DNA of 64,000 bases from Candidatus Dormiibacterota bacterium (GCA_035635555.1 DASQAT010000018.1:1-64000); one strand, 5' to 3'; shown: positions 27,126 to 36,198, counted from the stretch's first letter. Notes: generated by a model from the letters alone, not told the origin. Numbers and translations are program-made.

Positions 27126-27316
27126 CTCGTACCTCCGAAACCCGGGATCGACCCGATCCTACATCTTCATACCGTGGAACGCCAGCCGGGGTGACGCCGC
27201 GGGTGCCAGGACGGGACTGGGAGGTCTTTCCCCCCGCTTCCTGACGGACGGTTGACGGCCGCGCCACGCTCGCGTGTCCCCTTCGTGGAAAGCCTTGCCG
27301 GTCGCGGGCTTGAACC

Positions 27317-27345
27317 TTGCCCGCGAACGATGCGGCCCATATATT
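27317..27345 (+). promoter_or_regulatory. Promoter of the kinase gene
   Basis: TTGCCC and TATATT are separated by 17 bases. The predicted start of transcription near 27352 lies after the upstream ATGs at 27252 and 27330, which supports the ATG at 27372 as the translation start. Confidence 0.5.
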
Positions 27346-27371
27346 CCGAGCGGTTCGCGGAGCAGGCTCGC

Positions 27372-29177
27372 ATGTTCGAAAAGAAGAAGCGAAAATCGAA
27401 GAAGCAGGTCGACCGCGCAGACGGGCAGGTCGACGGCCAGGATGCCGCCGCGGCCGGAGAGGAATCGGCCGCCGGGGCGGCTCCCTCGGGCCCGCCGACG
27501 GGCGAGCCGGGCTCGCGCATCGGCCGTTACACCATCGAGTCGACGCTCGGCCAGGGGGGCATGGGCAAGGTCTACCTTGCCCGCGACCCCGTGATCGGCC
27601 GGAACGTCGCCCTCAAGGTCATCACCATCAGGCCGGATCTGTCCGACGAAGAGGCCGGGCAGTACCGCGAGCGGTTCCTGCGCGAGGCGCAGGCGGCGGG
27701 CGCCCTCATCCACCCGAACATCGTGGCGGTGCACGACATCGGGCAGGACCCCGCGACGCGGTGCCCCTACATCGTCATGGAGCACGTCCCGGGCCAGGAT
27801 CTCAAGAAAGTGATCCTGTCCCGCGCGCCGCTGACCGGAGGGGACGCGGTCGCCATCGTCCAGCAGATCGCCGCGGCGCTCGATTACGCCCACCGGAGCG
27901 GCATCGTGCACCGGGACATCAAGCCCGCCAACGTCCTGATCACGGAGCAGGGGCGGGTGAAGATCACCGATTTCGGTGTGGCGCGGCTGGCGGGATCGGA
28001 TCTGACGCGCTCCGATCAGTTCGTCGGCTCGCCCGGATTCATGTCGCCCGAGCAGCTCAAGGGAGGGCAGGTCGACGGCCGCTCCGATCTCTTCGCGCTG
28101 GGAGTCATTCTCCACCAGCTCCTGACTGGCAAGGCGCCGTTCGAGGGGGAGAGCGTCTCCGAGGTCCTGTACCGGATCTCCACGCAGCCGGCCGAGCCGC
28201 CCAGCGAGTCGAACAGCGATGTGTCGCCCGATTTCGATCCGATCCTCGAGAAGGCGCTCGCCAAGGATCCGGCGCAGCGCTACCAGACAGGCCAGGAGAT
28301 GATTGCCGCGCTGGCGCCCCTGGCGCGGCAGGAGGCGCCGGACGCGGAGACGGGGAGCAACACCGCCGAGGAGGGCCAGGACCAGCCGTTCGTGGCGTCC
28401 CCCTGGTTCACCCTCACCAGCCAGTGGCGCCTGGGGGCGCTGGTGGCGTTCCTGGTGCTCGCCCTGATCGGCGTGAACTGGGGCATCGTCACCCTGTTCC
28501 ACGGCCCGCTCGGGAACAGCGTCCTGCTCGACGAAAACCCCGGGAAGCGTTCGGTCTCGGAGAAGGCGCCCGTGACGGCGCGGGGTTCGGTCAGCATCGC
28601 GGGGACCTCGGTGCCGGTGGCGCCGGAACGCGCCGGAGGGTGGATCGGCAACCCGCGCCAGGCGATCGGCGCGGCGCGGGACGACCTGAAGACGGCGCGC
28701 CAGGAGATTGAGACGGCGGAGACGCTCCAGCCCGACAGGCCGATCAAGGCGATCTGCGCCATGACCTACGCGGGGCCGTCCGAGATGGGCCGCGTCGTCC
28801 AGGCGGCACGGCAGGCGCGCGCCGCCAAGTCGCAGAACGCCAGCCTCGTCCCGCTGGATCGCCCGAACGGAAGGATCAGGCTCGAGGTGAAGCACCGGAT
28901 GAAGGGCGGGCGTCTGGTCGTGCTGGTGGACGGCAAGACGGTCCTGTCGAAGCCGTTCGAGGCTCAGAAGGGCAAGTCGGGGACCGTCACGCACGTCCTG
29001 TCCGTCCCCGCGGGCAGGCACGGCGTCGAGGTCCGGCTCCTCGAGGACAAGGGCGGGTTGCTCGTGAAGTCCAGGATCACCGGAACCGTCACGAAGAACG
29101 AGGTCGCGCTGCTCACGGGCGAGCAGCGCTCAACCGGGAAGAACAATCTCAGGCTCGACTGGCAGGACTCCCACTGA
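27372..29177 (+). CDS. Membrane serine/threonine protein kinase (PknB-like)
   Basis: A 601-residue eukaryotic-like kinase that phosphorylates Ser/Thr on target proteins. After a Lys-rich, low-complexity N-terminus the kinase domain spans about 53-320: Gly loop LGQGGMGKVY, ATP-binding Lys82, HRD at 180-182 (HRDIKPANV), DFG at 200-202 and the SPEQLKG activation-segment end. A single transmembrane helix lies at about 354-376. The extracytoplasmic region has a helical stretch and a C-terminal beta-rich domain (LVVLVDGKTVL, VPAGRHGVEVRL). No PASTA repeats are seen. The TGA overlaps the ATG of the FHA gene, so the two are translationally coupled. Confidence 0.92.
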   Translation: MFEKKKRKSKKQVDRADGQVDGQDAAAAGEESAAGAAPSGPPTGEPGSRIGRYTIESTLGQGGMGKVYLARDPVIGRNVALKVITIRPDLSDEEAGQYRERFLREAQAAGALIHPNIVAVHDIGQDPATRCPYIVMEHVPGQDLKKVILSRAPLTGGDAVAIVQQIAAALDYAHRSGIVHRDIKPANVLITEQGRVKITDFGVARLAGSDLTRSDQFVGSPGFMSPEQLKGGQVDGRSDLFALGVILHQLLTGKAPFEGESVSEVLYRISTQPAEPPSESNSDVSPDFDPILEKALAKDPAQRYQTGQEMIAALAPLARQEAPDAETGSNTAEEGQDQPFVASPWFTLTSQWRLGALVAFLVLALIGVNWGIVTLFHGPLGNSVLLDENPGKRSVSEKAPVTARGSVSIAGTSVPVAPERAGGWIGNPRQAIGAARDDLKTARQEIETAETLQPDRPIKAICAMTYAGPSEMGRVVQAARQARAAKSQNASLVPLDRPNGRIRLEVKHRMKGGRLVVLVDGKTVLSKPFEAQKGKSGTVTHVLSVPAGRHGVEVRLLEDKGGLLVKSRITGTVTKNEVALLTGEQRSTGKNNLRLDWQDSH

Positions 29178-29872
29178 TGGAGAGGACGATGAGGACACCG
29201 ATGGATCGCGCCAAGGACCAGAACGCAAAGGTGCGCCGCTCGACCGGCGCGTGGCTGATTCGCAAGGAGCTGCCGGTCGGCCGCCCCAAGCCTCCGGCGC
29301 GCCCTCCCTCCCCCGGCGGGATCAACACACCCGGCGGCACCACCGGCGGCGGCATGATCTGCCCAGGAACGGATCGAACTCGTGGCACCGCCGCCGCGGG
29401 GGCCGTCGTGGCCGCGCGCGAGATCGGCAGGCGCCTGGCGGAGGGTGAGGCCGGAGCGCGCGCTCTCCTCGTGTCCGGCGCGGGCGCCGTCGACGAGACG
29501 GCCCTGGAGTCGCCGGCGCAGAGGGTCCTGAGCAAGCCGTCGGCCCTGGGCGGGAAATCGATCTACCTCACGGTGATCGAAGGAGATCTGAAGGGGAAGT
29601 CGTTCGACATCACCGGCATCGGAACGTACACGATCGGGCGCAAGGAATGCGACATCGTCCTGGACGACGACAAGGTGTCGCGCAAGCACGCTTCGGTCGT
29701 GATCATCCGCGAGCGGCAGTACGCCGTCCAGGACCTCGCCAGCAGGAACGGCACGTTCGTGAACGGCGTCCGTCTGACGCGCCGCAACGTGCAGCACAAC
29801 GACCTGATCCGCGTCGGTAACACGACGCTGCGTTTCACGGTGTTCGACGGTCCGGTCCCGGTCGAGGCATGA
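29177..29872 (+). CDS. FHA-domain protein
   Basis: A 231-residue protein with a Pro/Gly-rich N-terminal half and a C-terminal FHA domain at about 130-225. Conserved phosphothreonine-binding features are present: YTIGRKECDIVL (Gly-Arg), VSRKHASVVI (Ser and His) and LASRNGTFVNG (Asn). FHA domains dock on phosphothreonine, so this is the obvious partner or substrate of the kinase encoded just upstream. The ATG at 29177 shares one base with the kinase stop; an ATG at 29189 preceded by GGAGAGGA is an alternative. The N-terminal half may be an unstructured phosphorylation region (inference). Confidence 0.88.
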   Translation: MERTMRTPMDRAKDQNAKVRRSTGAWLIRKELPVGRPKPPARPPSPGGINTPGGTTGGGMICPGTDRTRGTAAAGAVVAAREIGRRLAEGEAGARALLVSGAGAVDETALESPAQRVLSKPSALGGKSIYLTVIEGDLKGKSFDITGIGTYTIGRKECDIVLDDDKVSRKHASVVIIRERQYAVQDLASRNGTFVNGVRLTRRNVQHNDLIRVGNTTLRFTVFDGPVPVEA

Positions 29873-29906
29873 GCGGAACCGGCCGCGACGCGGCGGAGTT
29901 GTCGGA

Positions 29907-30227
29907 ATGAAGATCAAGGGGATCGAGACCCTGTCTCCGGACCAGCTGCGTCACGAGATCGAGAGAGGCGGCCGGTTCGTGATCTTCCAGTACTGCATCT
30001 CGATCGTCGTCCTCACCTTCAAGAGGGTCTCCGACATCCAGTTCATCAAGGGGGACGAGAGCGCGTTCCGCAAGGGCGCCGCCTACTCCCTCATTTCTCT
30101 CCTGTGCGGCTGGTGGGGCATTCCCTGGGGCCCCATCTGGACCGTCTCCACCCTCATCACCAACTGCCGTGGCGGCCGGGACGTGACGGCCGACGTCGTG
30201 CGGGCCCTCTCCTCGAAGGCCGCCTGA
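29907..30227 (+). CDS. Small membrane-associated protein of unknown function
   Basis: A 106-residue protein. Two hydrophobic segments are visible, at about 22-40 (FVIFQYCISIVVLTF) and 58-80 (AAYSLISLLCGWWGIPWGP), with a short cytoplasmic-type C-terminus. The Trp/Pro-rich turn GWWGIPWGPIWT recurs, as I recall, in small uncharacterised bacterial proteins often found near FHA or zinc-ribbon genes. It starts 34 bases after the FHA gene on the same strand, so it probably belongs to the same transcript as the kinase. No catalytic motif is seen. Confidence 0.8.
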   Translation: MKIKGIETLSPDQLRHEIERGGRFVIFQYCISIVVLTFKRVSDIQFIKGDESAFRKGAAYSLISLLCGWWGIPWGPIWTVSTLITNCRGGRDVTADVVRALSSKAA

Positions 30228-30240
30228 CACCCGCCCACGA

Positions 30241-30363
30241 GAGCCGCGGCGGGCTCGCAGCGCGGTGCGGCTCATGCTCGCTCGCGAGGCGTAACGGGCG
30301 CTCGGGTCGGACGCATGGCGCGGCGAGAAATCGCCACACCGCGCTGCGAGCCCGCCGCGGCTC
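30241..30363. repeat. Long hairpin element, copy 1
   Basis: A 27-base left arm at 30241-30267 is perfectly complementary to the right arm at 30337-30363. After a C/A mismatch three further pairs (GGC/GCC) extend the stem. The apical region (about 65 bases) contains GGCTCATGCTC near its left side and, read from the other strand, GATTTC and GCCGCGCCATGCGT. Copy 2 at 30532-30648 is the same element in opposite orientation. It lies 13 bases after the small membrane protein gene. Confidence 0.85.
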
Positions 30364-30463
30364 GTCGGGCCCGAGGTCGACCCACCGCGCGGAGGTCCCG
30401 CCCGTCGTTCCAAGCAAAAAGGGATCCGCAGCCAAGTCACTGCTCGCGACTGACGATCGCTGC

Positions 30464-30485
30464 CCTTCCGGGCTAGCTCGGAAGG
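30464..30485. repeat. Small inverted repeat between the two hairpin elements
   Basis: CCTTCCG at 30464-30470 pairs with CGGAAGG at 30479-30485 around an 8-base loop. No T-run follows. It may be incidental. Confidence 0.35.
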
Positions 30486-30531
30486 AGTGGTCATTCGCAT
30501 CGGTCCGCAACCGTGGGGGCGCTCGGGACGT

Positions 30532-30648
30532 GCGTGGCGGGCGCGCAGCGGGGTGTGGCGATTTCGAGCCGCGCCATGCGTGTGACATGGCAGCCCCTTA
30601 TCCCGCGCGAGGGAGCATGAGCCACACCCCGCTGCGCGCCCGCCACGC
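30532..30648. repeat. Long hairpin element, copy 2 (inverted relative to copy 1)
   Basis: A 28-base left arm at 30532-30559 is perfectly complementary to the right arm at 30621-30648. Compared with copy 1, at least three arm positions differ and the partner base on the other arm has changed to keep pairing; the C/A mismatch of copy 1 is a T-A pair here. The apical sequence matches the reverse complement of copy 1 at GATTTC, GCCGCGCCATGCGT and GAGCATGAGCC. It lies about 35 bases upstream of the DUF255 promoter. Confidence 0.85.
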
Positions 30649-30683
30649 GGTCCGGCTGAAGGTCTCCTGCGCGATACGGACCC

Positions 30684-30712
30684 TTGCACAGGCCGCCCCG
30701 CTCCTGTAGCCT
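30684..30712 (+). promoter_or_regulatory. Promoter of the DUF255 gene
   Basis: TTGCAC and TAGCCT are spaced by 17 bases. The -10 ends 9 bases before the ATG at 30722, with no Shine-Dalgarno sequence, so the transcript may be leaderless. Confidence 0.45.
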
Positions 30713-30721
30713 TGGCGCTCC

Positions 30722-32821
30722 ATGGCTGAAGCGAAGCGCGAGAACCGGCTGGCGCGGGAGACCAGCCCGTACCTGAGGCAGCACGCCCACAATCCGGTCG
30801 ACTGGTACTCCTGGGGCGAGGAGGCGCTGCGGCGCGCCCGGGAGGAGGACCGGCCGATCTTCCTGTCCATCGGGTACTCCTCGTGTCACTGGTGCCACGT
30901 GATGGAGCGCGAGTCGTTCGAGGACGACAGCGTCGCCCTCCTGATGAACGAGCTGTTCGTGAACATCAAGGTGGATCGGGAGGAGAGGCCGGATCTCGAC
31001 GAGATCTACATGGCCGCCACCCAGATGCTCACCGGACAGGGGGGCTGGCCGAACTCCGTGTTCCTCACGCCCGAGCTGAAGCCGTTCTTTGCCGGCACTT
31101 ATTTCCCGCCGGCCTCGCGCTGGGGCCGGCCCGGCTTCGCGGACGTCCTGCGATCCGCCGCCGACGCCTATCGATCGAAGAAGGACGACGTGAGGCGCAT
31201 GGCGGACGAGGTGGCGGCGCAGATCGCGCGCCTCTCCGAGATGACCCCCTCGGCGCAGCGGCTCACGCCGTCGGTCCTCAACCGGGCGTTCGGCGACCTG
31301 GCGGGACGGTTCGACAACGAGGAAGGGGGATTCGGCGGGGCGCCGAAATTTCCGCACAGCATGGACGTCTCCTTCCTGTTGCGCTACCACCGCCGCGCCG
31401 GCAACCCCGAAGCGCTGCGCATGGCCGTCCTCAGTCTCGAGAAGATGGCCCGCGGCGGCATTCACGATCAGCTCGGCGGCGGATTTCACCGCTACGCGGT
31501 GGACGCGAAGTGGCTCGTGCCGCATTTCGAAAAGATGCTGTATGACAACGCGCTCCTGTCGCGCGTCTACCTGGAGGCGGCGCAGGCGGTAGGACGCCTG
31601 GGGGTCTCGGCCGCGCTGCCGTCGGGCGGACCCGCGACCGCGGCGTTCTTCAAGGAGGTGGCGCGCGACACGTTCGAGTGGGTGCTGCGGGAGATGACCT
31701 CGCCCGAGGGCGGGTTCTACTCGAGTCTCGACGCCGACAGCGAGGGGGAGGAGGGGAAGTACTACGTCTGGACACCGCAGGAGATCGCGCAGGTGCTCGG
31801 CCAGCAGGAGGCCGCCCTGTTCTGCAACGTCTACGGGATCGTCCCGGGAGGGAACTTCGAGCAGGGCCGGAGCATCCCGCACCTGGCGCGGTCGATGGCG
31901 CAGGTCGGCTCCGACCTGCGCATGGAGGAGGGGGAGCTCCGGCTGCGCATGGCGTCGGCCCGCGCGAGACTCCTCAAGAGCCGGGAAGGACGCGTTCGTC
32001 CGGGGCGCGACGAGAAGATCCTGGCCGACTGGAACGGCCTGATGATCTCGGCGCTGGCGTTCGGATCGCGCGTTTTGGACGAACCACGCTGGGCCGACGC
32101 GGCGGGACGGGCCGCCCGACTGGTGCTCGATCGCATGGTGCGTGACGGCCGCCTGCTGCATTCCTTCATGGATCGGGAGGCGCGCCATCCCGCCTACCTG
32201 ACCGATCACGCGTTTCTCCTGGCGGCGTTCCTCGATCTCTACGAGACGACGTTCGACGCCGCCTGGGTCGACGAGGCGCGCCTCATGGCCTCCCGCCTGG
32301 TCGATCGGTTCTGGGACGAACGCGGCGGCGGTTTCTATTTCACGGCGAGCGATCACGAGACGCTGATCGCGCGGACACGTGAAGGCAACGACGGCGCCGT
32401 TCCCGCCGGCGCCTCGGTCGCCGCCCTGGCCCTCCAGCGCCTGAGCGCTCTGACCGGCGACGCGTCGCTCCTGACGAAAGCCGGCGAGACGCTCCGCCTT
32501 TACCGCGACCGGATGGAGCGCTTCCCGTCCGCCTTCGGAATGATGCTGTGCGCCGCCGACCAGCACCTCGCCGGGACGCGCACGATCGTTCTCGCCGGAC
32601 CCCGTCACGATCCCGGCGTGCGCGCGTTCCTGCAGGCGCTCCGTGACTCCTACGATCCGAACAGCGTTCTCGCCCTCGCCGATCCCGCGGTCGCGGGGGC
32701 GGAGCGGGCGCTCCCCGTTCTGGCTGGCAAGTCTCCCATCGAGGGACGATCCGCCGCGTACCTGTGCGAGGCCGGCACGTGTCGCGCGCCGGTGCTGTCG
32801 CCCGCCGAGCTGGAAATCTGA
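30722..32821 (+). CDS. DUF255 thioredoxin-domain protein (YyaL/SSP411-like)
   Basis: A 699-residue protein of the conserved YyaL/spermatogenesis-associated protein 20 family. The N-terminal DUF255 thioredoxin-like domain (about 5-165) includes [15 protein letters not shown] and a CHWC motif at Cys55/Cys58. It is followed by an (alpha/alpha)6-barrel region resembling N-acylglucosamine 2-epimerases and glycosidases ([37 protein letters not shown], then [17 protein letters not shown]). No signal peptide is seen. Substrate and reaction are unknown in the family. Length is normal and all conserved blocks appear intact. Confidence 0.93.
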   Translation: MAEAKRENRLARETSPYLRQHAHNPVDWYSWGEEALRRAREEDRPIFLSIGYSSCHWCHVMERESFEDDSVALLMNELFVNIKVDREERPDLDEIYMAATQMLTGQGGWPNSVFLTPELKPFFAGTYFPPASRWGRPGFADVLRSAADAYRSKKDDVRRMADEVAAQIARLSEMTPSAQRLTPSVLNRAFGDLAGRFDNEEGGFGGAPKFPHSMDVSFLLRYHRRAGNPEALRMAVLSLEKMARGGIHDQLGGGFHRYAVDAKWLVPHFEKMLYDNALLSRVYLEAAQAVGRLGVSAALPSGGPATAAFFKEVARDTFEWVLREMTSPEGGFYSSLDADSEGEEGKYYVWTPQEIAQVLGQQEAALFCNVYGIVPGGNFEQGRSIPHLARSMAQVGSDLRMEEGELRLRMASARARLLKSREGRVRPGRDEKILADWNGLMISALAFGSRVLDEPRWADAAGRAARLVLDRMVRDGRLLHSFMDREARHPAYLTDHAFLLAAFLDLYETTFDAAWVDEARLMASRLVDRFWDERGGGFYFTASDHETLIARTREGNDGAVPAGASVAALALQRLSALTGDASLLTKAGETLRLYRDRMERFPSAFGMMLCAADQHLAGTRTIVLAGPRHDPGVRAFLQALRDSYDPNSVLALADPAVAGAERALPVLAGKSPIEGRSAAYLCEAGTCRAPVLSPAELEI

Positions 32822-32868
32822 TCTCCCCCGGACGCTTGGGGTCTTTACCCTAATCGCGTTCGGGGGGA

Positions 32869-32898
32869 TTGACACCGACGAGATCCCCCCCCTAGAGT
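32869..32898 (+). promoter_or_regulatory. Promoter of the cold-shock gene with overlapping inverted repeat
   Basis: TTGACA (32869-32874) and TAGAGT (32893-32898) are 18 bases apart. GGGGGGAT (32862-32869) and ATCCCCCC (32883-32890) form an inverted repeat that brackets the -35, a possible operator. The resulting leader of about 140 bases has CGGTCTG/CAGACCG self-complementary segments, reminiscent of the long structured leaders of cold-shock genes. Confidence 0.6.
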
Positions 32899-33043
32899 TT
32901 CTCAATCAGCACAGTCGTCCCCTTCAATTGGCGTCGGGCGGTCTGTGGCCGGGAAGGGCTGGCCCCATGGGTCAGGGCCTCGCTTTTGCAAGTCAGGTTT
33001 GCAAGCAGACCGTCCTGTCGTAGCACCTGTGAGGGGAGTGTGT

Positions 33044-33253
33044 ATGGCGCGCGGCACTATTGCGAAGGTCGTTCGGGATCGCGGTTTCGGCTTCATCCGC
33101 GGGAACGACGGCAAGGAAGTGTTCTTTCACCGCTCGGGTCTCGTCGGGATGAACTTCGACGACCTCGAGCAGGGAACGATGGTCGATTTCGAGGTCGAAA
33201 AGGGCCCCAAGGGACTGCGCGCCGCGAACGTGCGCGGCGCCACGGGCGCCTGA
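33044..33253 (+). CDS. Cold-shock domain protein
   Basis: A 69-residue OB-fold protein that binds single-stranded RNA or DNA and melts mRNA structure. The RNP1-like motif RGFGFIRG and the RNP2-like VFFHRSGL are present. The C-terminal VEKGPKGLRAANVRG is typical of the family. The ATG at 33044 has GAGGGGAG about 5 bases upstream; the longer open frame from 32945 lies in the untranslated leader. A good promoter and a long leader precede it. It ends 24 bases before the convergent PD40 gene. Confidence 0.94.
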   Translation: MARGTIAKVVRDRGFGFIRGNDGKEVFFHRSGLVGMNFDDLEQGTMVDFEVEKGPKGLRAANVRGATGA

Positions 33254-33277
33254 TCCGCGGAAGCGGAGTCGATCCGC

Positions 33278-34282
33278 TCAACGGCCGGCCAGGCGGCGTG
33301 TGAAGTCGCTGTAAGGCGCCTGGTCGCGCGTCACGCGAGCGAGGTTGAAGCCTCCCAGCGCGATTCGATACACGGCGAAGCGGCCCCCCCCGCTTCGCCT
33401 GTCCTTGCCCCCCGCCGGTCCCGCCACCAGCAGGATCGTCCGCTCATCGAGAACGACCGGCTCGGAGGCACCGTACGGCAGCGTGAGCGGGTCGGTGATC
33501 TGCCGCAGTCCGGCGCGCGCCCCCTCGCGACTCACCTGAAAGATCTGCGAGACACGACCCTCGGGCTCGCGGCCGAAGACGAAAGAACCGTCCGGGAGAG
33601 GCACCGGTCCGTGGTCCGCGAAGTCTCCGGTCCCGCCCGAATCCGGCGGGACGTGCGGCCGGGTCTCGGTGAGACAGACGGCGCCCGAATCGGGATCCGG
33701 GGCCTCCACGTCGGGAATCAGCCACACCCGCGGCGCACCCGTGCGGTCCGAGACGAAGACGACGGTGCGGCCGTCCGCGGTGCCCCAAGGCTCCGCGTCG
33801 TCCGCGGCGTGGCGCGTCAGCCGGCGCAGGTCGCCGCCATCGAGACGTATCGTGTAGAGATCGCGCCGGGAGTCTTTCGGCGCGCCGGCGTCGATGCCTG
33901 CGAATACGATACGGTTCCGACCCAGGGGAGCGGGCGCCGAGACCTCGGAGGGACCCGAGTCGGATGTCAGGCGCCGGACCCCGCCTCGAGGTGGAGCCAG
34001 ATAGATCGCCGGGGTGCCGTCCCGGTCGGAGACGAAGACGACGCCGCCGTCGGGAAGGCGGGCCGGCATCGTGTCGGCGTGCGGGCTCGCCGACTCGGCG
34101 ATCGCGACGGGCCGCGCGTTCCCCCGGTCGATCTCCTCGTAGATACGGTACGAGCCGCCCCGGTCCGAAACCAGAAGGACGCGAGCGTCCAGGCCGGGTG
34201 CGCTGGACGGTGCGCCACAGGCGGCGAGGAGAAGGAAGAGGGCCGACTGGTACCGGACGAGGAGGACGCGCGGCGCGGTCAC
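33278..34282 (-). CDS. PD40/TolB-like beta-propeller lipoprotein
   Basis: A 334-residue exported protein with a lipobox (LLLAAC) near residue 22. Repeats of the WD40-like PD40 type follow: VLLVSDRGGSYRIY, VVFVSDRDGTPAIYLA, DLYTIRLDGGDLRRLT and VVFVSDRTGAPRVWLI, indicating a TolB-type propeller of about six blades. Such propellers bind proteins or peptides at the envelope. The GTG at 34282 overlaps the TGA of the DUF885 gene by 4 bases, so the pair is translationally coupled and likely functions together. No enzyme motif is seen. Confidence 0.87.
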   Translation of the reverse strand: MTAPRVLLVRYQSALFLLLAACGAPSSAPGLDARVLLVSDRGGSYRIYEEIDRGNARPVAIAESASPHADTMPARLPDGGVVFVSDRDGTPAIYLAPPRGGVRRLTSDSGPSEVSAPAPLGRNRIVFAGIDAGAPKDSRRDLYTIRLDGGDLRRLTRHAADDAEPWGTADGRTVVFVSDRTGAPRVWLIPDVEAPDPDSGAVCLTETRPHVPPDSGGTGDFADHGPVPLPDGSFVFGREPEGRVSQIFQVSREGARAGLRQITDPLTLPYGASEPVVLDERTILLVAGPAGGKDRRSGGGRFAVYRIALGGFNLARVTRDQAPYSDFTRRLAGR

Positions 34283-36198
34283 CCCCCGTCGCCGGGCGCG
34301 GCAGCCCGCGAGGCGACAGTCCCCTTGATGACCAGACGGCGCAGGGCGCCCATCGGGATCGCCCCGTACGAAAGCACCGCGTCGTGGTAAGCGCGCAGGT
34401 CGAAGGCCGCGCCGCGCTCCGCCTGCGCGTCCCGGCGCAGCCGGCGCCAGGCCTGCCAGCCGACGAAGTACGTCGGGAGCTGGGTCGAGGACAGCTTGGC
34501 CCGCCGCAGCTTCCCCTCGGCCTCCGGTTTCTCCTGGAAGGTGTCCTTGATCATCAGATCGAGAGCCTCCTGATCGGTCATCCCGAGCGTATGCAGCTTC
34601 ACGTCCAGGATGGCGTTCGCCAGGACCCGCAGCTCCTCCTTCCGGAACGTCAGCGCCATGCGCGGGTCGCCGCCGTCGTGGAAGCCCTGCTCCAGCATGG
34701 TCTCCTCGGCATACTGGGCCCAGCCTTCGATGTAGGCGTTGTTCCCGTAAACGCTGCGCAGGAGCCTGCGCCACTCCGGCTGCACGCGGTTGGCGTACTC
34801 GAGCTGCGTGTAGTGTCCCGGCAGCGCCTCGTGCAGCGACAGGAGCAGGAGCTTGTAGCGGTTGTACTCGCGCAGCTTCGCCTCGGCCTTCTCGGCGGGC
34901 CACGCGCCCGGGATCGGCGTGACGTAGTAGAGCGACTTCAAGGCCGGCTCGAGGGGCGGGGCGGCGTTCAGCCCGGCGACGCTGTAGATGCCCCGCAGGA
35001 ACGGCGGGGTCTCGATAATCGACAAATTGTCATGCCGGGTCATCGTCAGGATCGCGTGCGATTCCAGGAATCCGGCGATCTCCTGGACGTCACGGCCGAT
35101 CGCCTGGGAGAGCTGGTCGCGCGCCGGGTGCTCGCGCCCGATGCGATCGAGGGTCTCGCGCACGATGGTGTTCGCGCGCGCCTCCTGATCCTTCAGGGTC
35201 TTGTGACCGTCGTGTCCGGCATACCACTGGTCATGCAGCGGCGCCGCGAGCGCCAGCATCTCGGAACGGACGCGCCGCACGCCGTCCTCCGCCTCCTTCA
35301 GGACCGCTCCGGGGTCGAGGTCCTCCTGGAAGTAGGCGGCAAACTTCTCGCGGTAGAGCGCTCCGCCGAGCCGCCAGTCTCCGGTCGATCGCTTCTTGAG
35401 ATCATCCGACAGGAATCGCCCCAGGCGGTCGACCGCCCGCAGCGCTTCCGCGCTCTTCGTCTCGAACTGCGCCCGGAGGGGAGAGCCCTTCTCGAACAGG
35501 GCCGGCAGGGCGTTCTGGATCACGTCCCGGTTGCCGTCGTTCTCCTCGATCGCGACCTCCGTGTAGATCGGGGCGCTGCTCTTGAGAGCCGCGATCGCCC
35601 CGTCGACGAAGGCGGGCAGCTTCTCGAGGCGGGCCAGGATGTCGGCCCCCCGGTCCGCCGCCGGGGCGTACTCGAACACGACCGGGAAGAACAGCGCCGT
35701 GCCGATCGACTCGACCGCGGTGGTGGGGTTCGTCTCCATCGACCGCACCCGCTCGAGATCGAGGAGGGCCAGGCGGCACTGCGCCGCGATGATGCCGCGG
35801 TCGATGCGCTCCTGCTCCGGCAGGGACTCCGCCGGAAACTCGCGGTCGAGCGCCTCGAGCGTGCCCCGGTAGTACCGCACTTTCCCGGCCGTGCCCTCCG
35901 CCGAGACGTCGTCCAGCTCACGGTCGAGATCGATCTCCCGGCCCGTCTCCGGGTCGCGGTGCCGGTGGAGGCCGGCGAGGGTGGCGGACGGAGGGGACAG
36001 GGCGAGCGAGTCGCCCGTGAACCGCGAGGCGAATTCGGCGAAGGAGGCCGCCGTCGCCCCGTTCCCGCCGCGCGTGCCCGGCACAGGCCGCTGCGCGCAA
36101 GCCGTCGCGACAAGGGTCAGGACGGCGAGCACCACGAGGCGGTGCGGGCGCCACGCGCCGGGGTTCCTGGAGCCGAAGACACTGCATGCGATCGTCAT
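34279..36198 (-). CDS. DUF885 family lipoprotein (putative metallopeptidase-like)
   Basis: A 639-residue protein of the DUF885 family. The hydrophobic N-terminus ends with VATAC, a likely lipobox. The family motif HEALPGH lies near residue 465, with EGWAQYAEE about 40 residues later and LHTLGMTDQEALDLM near the C-terminus. The HExxxGH pattern resembles zinc metallopeptidases of the gluzincin type, and peptidase activity is suspected for the family but not established here. The next gene downstream is a propeller lipoprotein in a 4-base overlap. The gene is divergent from a TPR gene across an interval with a strong hairpin. Confidence 0.88.
   Translation of the reverse strand: MTIACSVFGSRNPGAWRPHRLVVLAVLTLVATACAQRPVPGTRGGNGATAASFAEFASRFTGDSLALSPPSATLAGLHRHRDPETGREIDLDRELDDVSAEGTAGKVRYYRGTLEALDREFPAESLPEQERIDRGIIAAQCRLALLDLERVRSMETNPTTAVESIGTALFFPVVFEYAPAADRGADILARLEKLPAFVDGAIAALKSSAPIYTEVAIEENDGNRDVIQNALPALFEKGSPLRAQFETKSAEALRAVDRLGRFLSDDLKKRSTGDWRLGGALYREKFAAYFQEDLDPGAVLKEAEDGVRRVRSEMLALAAPLHDQWYAGHDGHKTLKDQEARANTIVRETLDRIGREHPARDQLSQAIGRDVQEIAGFLESHAILTMTRHDNLSIIETPPFLRGIYSVAGLNAAPPLEPALKSLYYVTPIPGAWPAEKAEAKLREYNRYKLLLLSLHEALPGHYTQLEYANRVQPEWRRLLRSVYGNNAYIEGWAQYAEETMLEQGFHDGGDPRMALTFRKEELRVLANAILDVKLHTLGMTDQEALDLMIKDTFQEKPEAEGKLRRAKLSSTQLPTYFVGWQAWRRLRRDAQAERGAAFDLRAYHDAVLSYGAIPMGALRRLVIKGTVASRAAAPGDGG

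Larger units (their letters stand above)
30228..30721. other. Gene-free interval with two long hairpin repeats
   Basis: No credible gene is seen. The interval is dominated by the two related hairpin elements described separately. Between them lie about 170 bases of mixed composition with a small stem at 30464-30485. The right end carries the promoter of the DUF255 gene. Confidence 0.6.

Noticed and set aside
23769-27194. 1141-codon plus-strand open frame (and the 1194-codon minus frame 23683-27267)
   Set aside because: Both are shadows of the kinase-phosphatase and E1 genes in other frames, with no recognisable motif.
30241-30648. CRISPR array or integron attC sites as explanation of the repeats
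   Set aside because: Only two copies, inverted rather than direct, with long arms and no spacer regularity; no cas or integrase gene is nearby.
30228-30721. Possible coding sequence in the hairpin interval
   Set aside because: Open frames of 143-201 codons cross it, but they encode mirrored Arg/Ala-rich strings explained by the inverted repeats.
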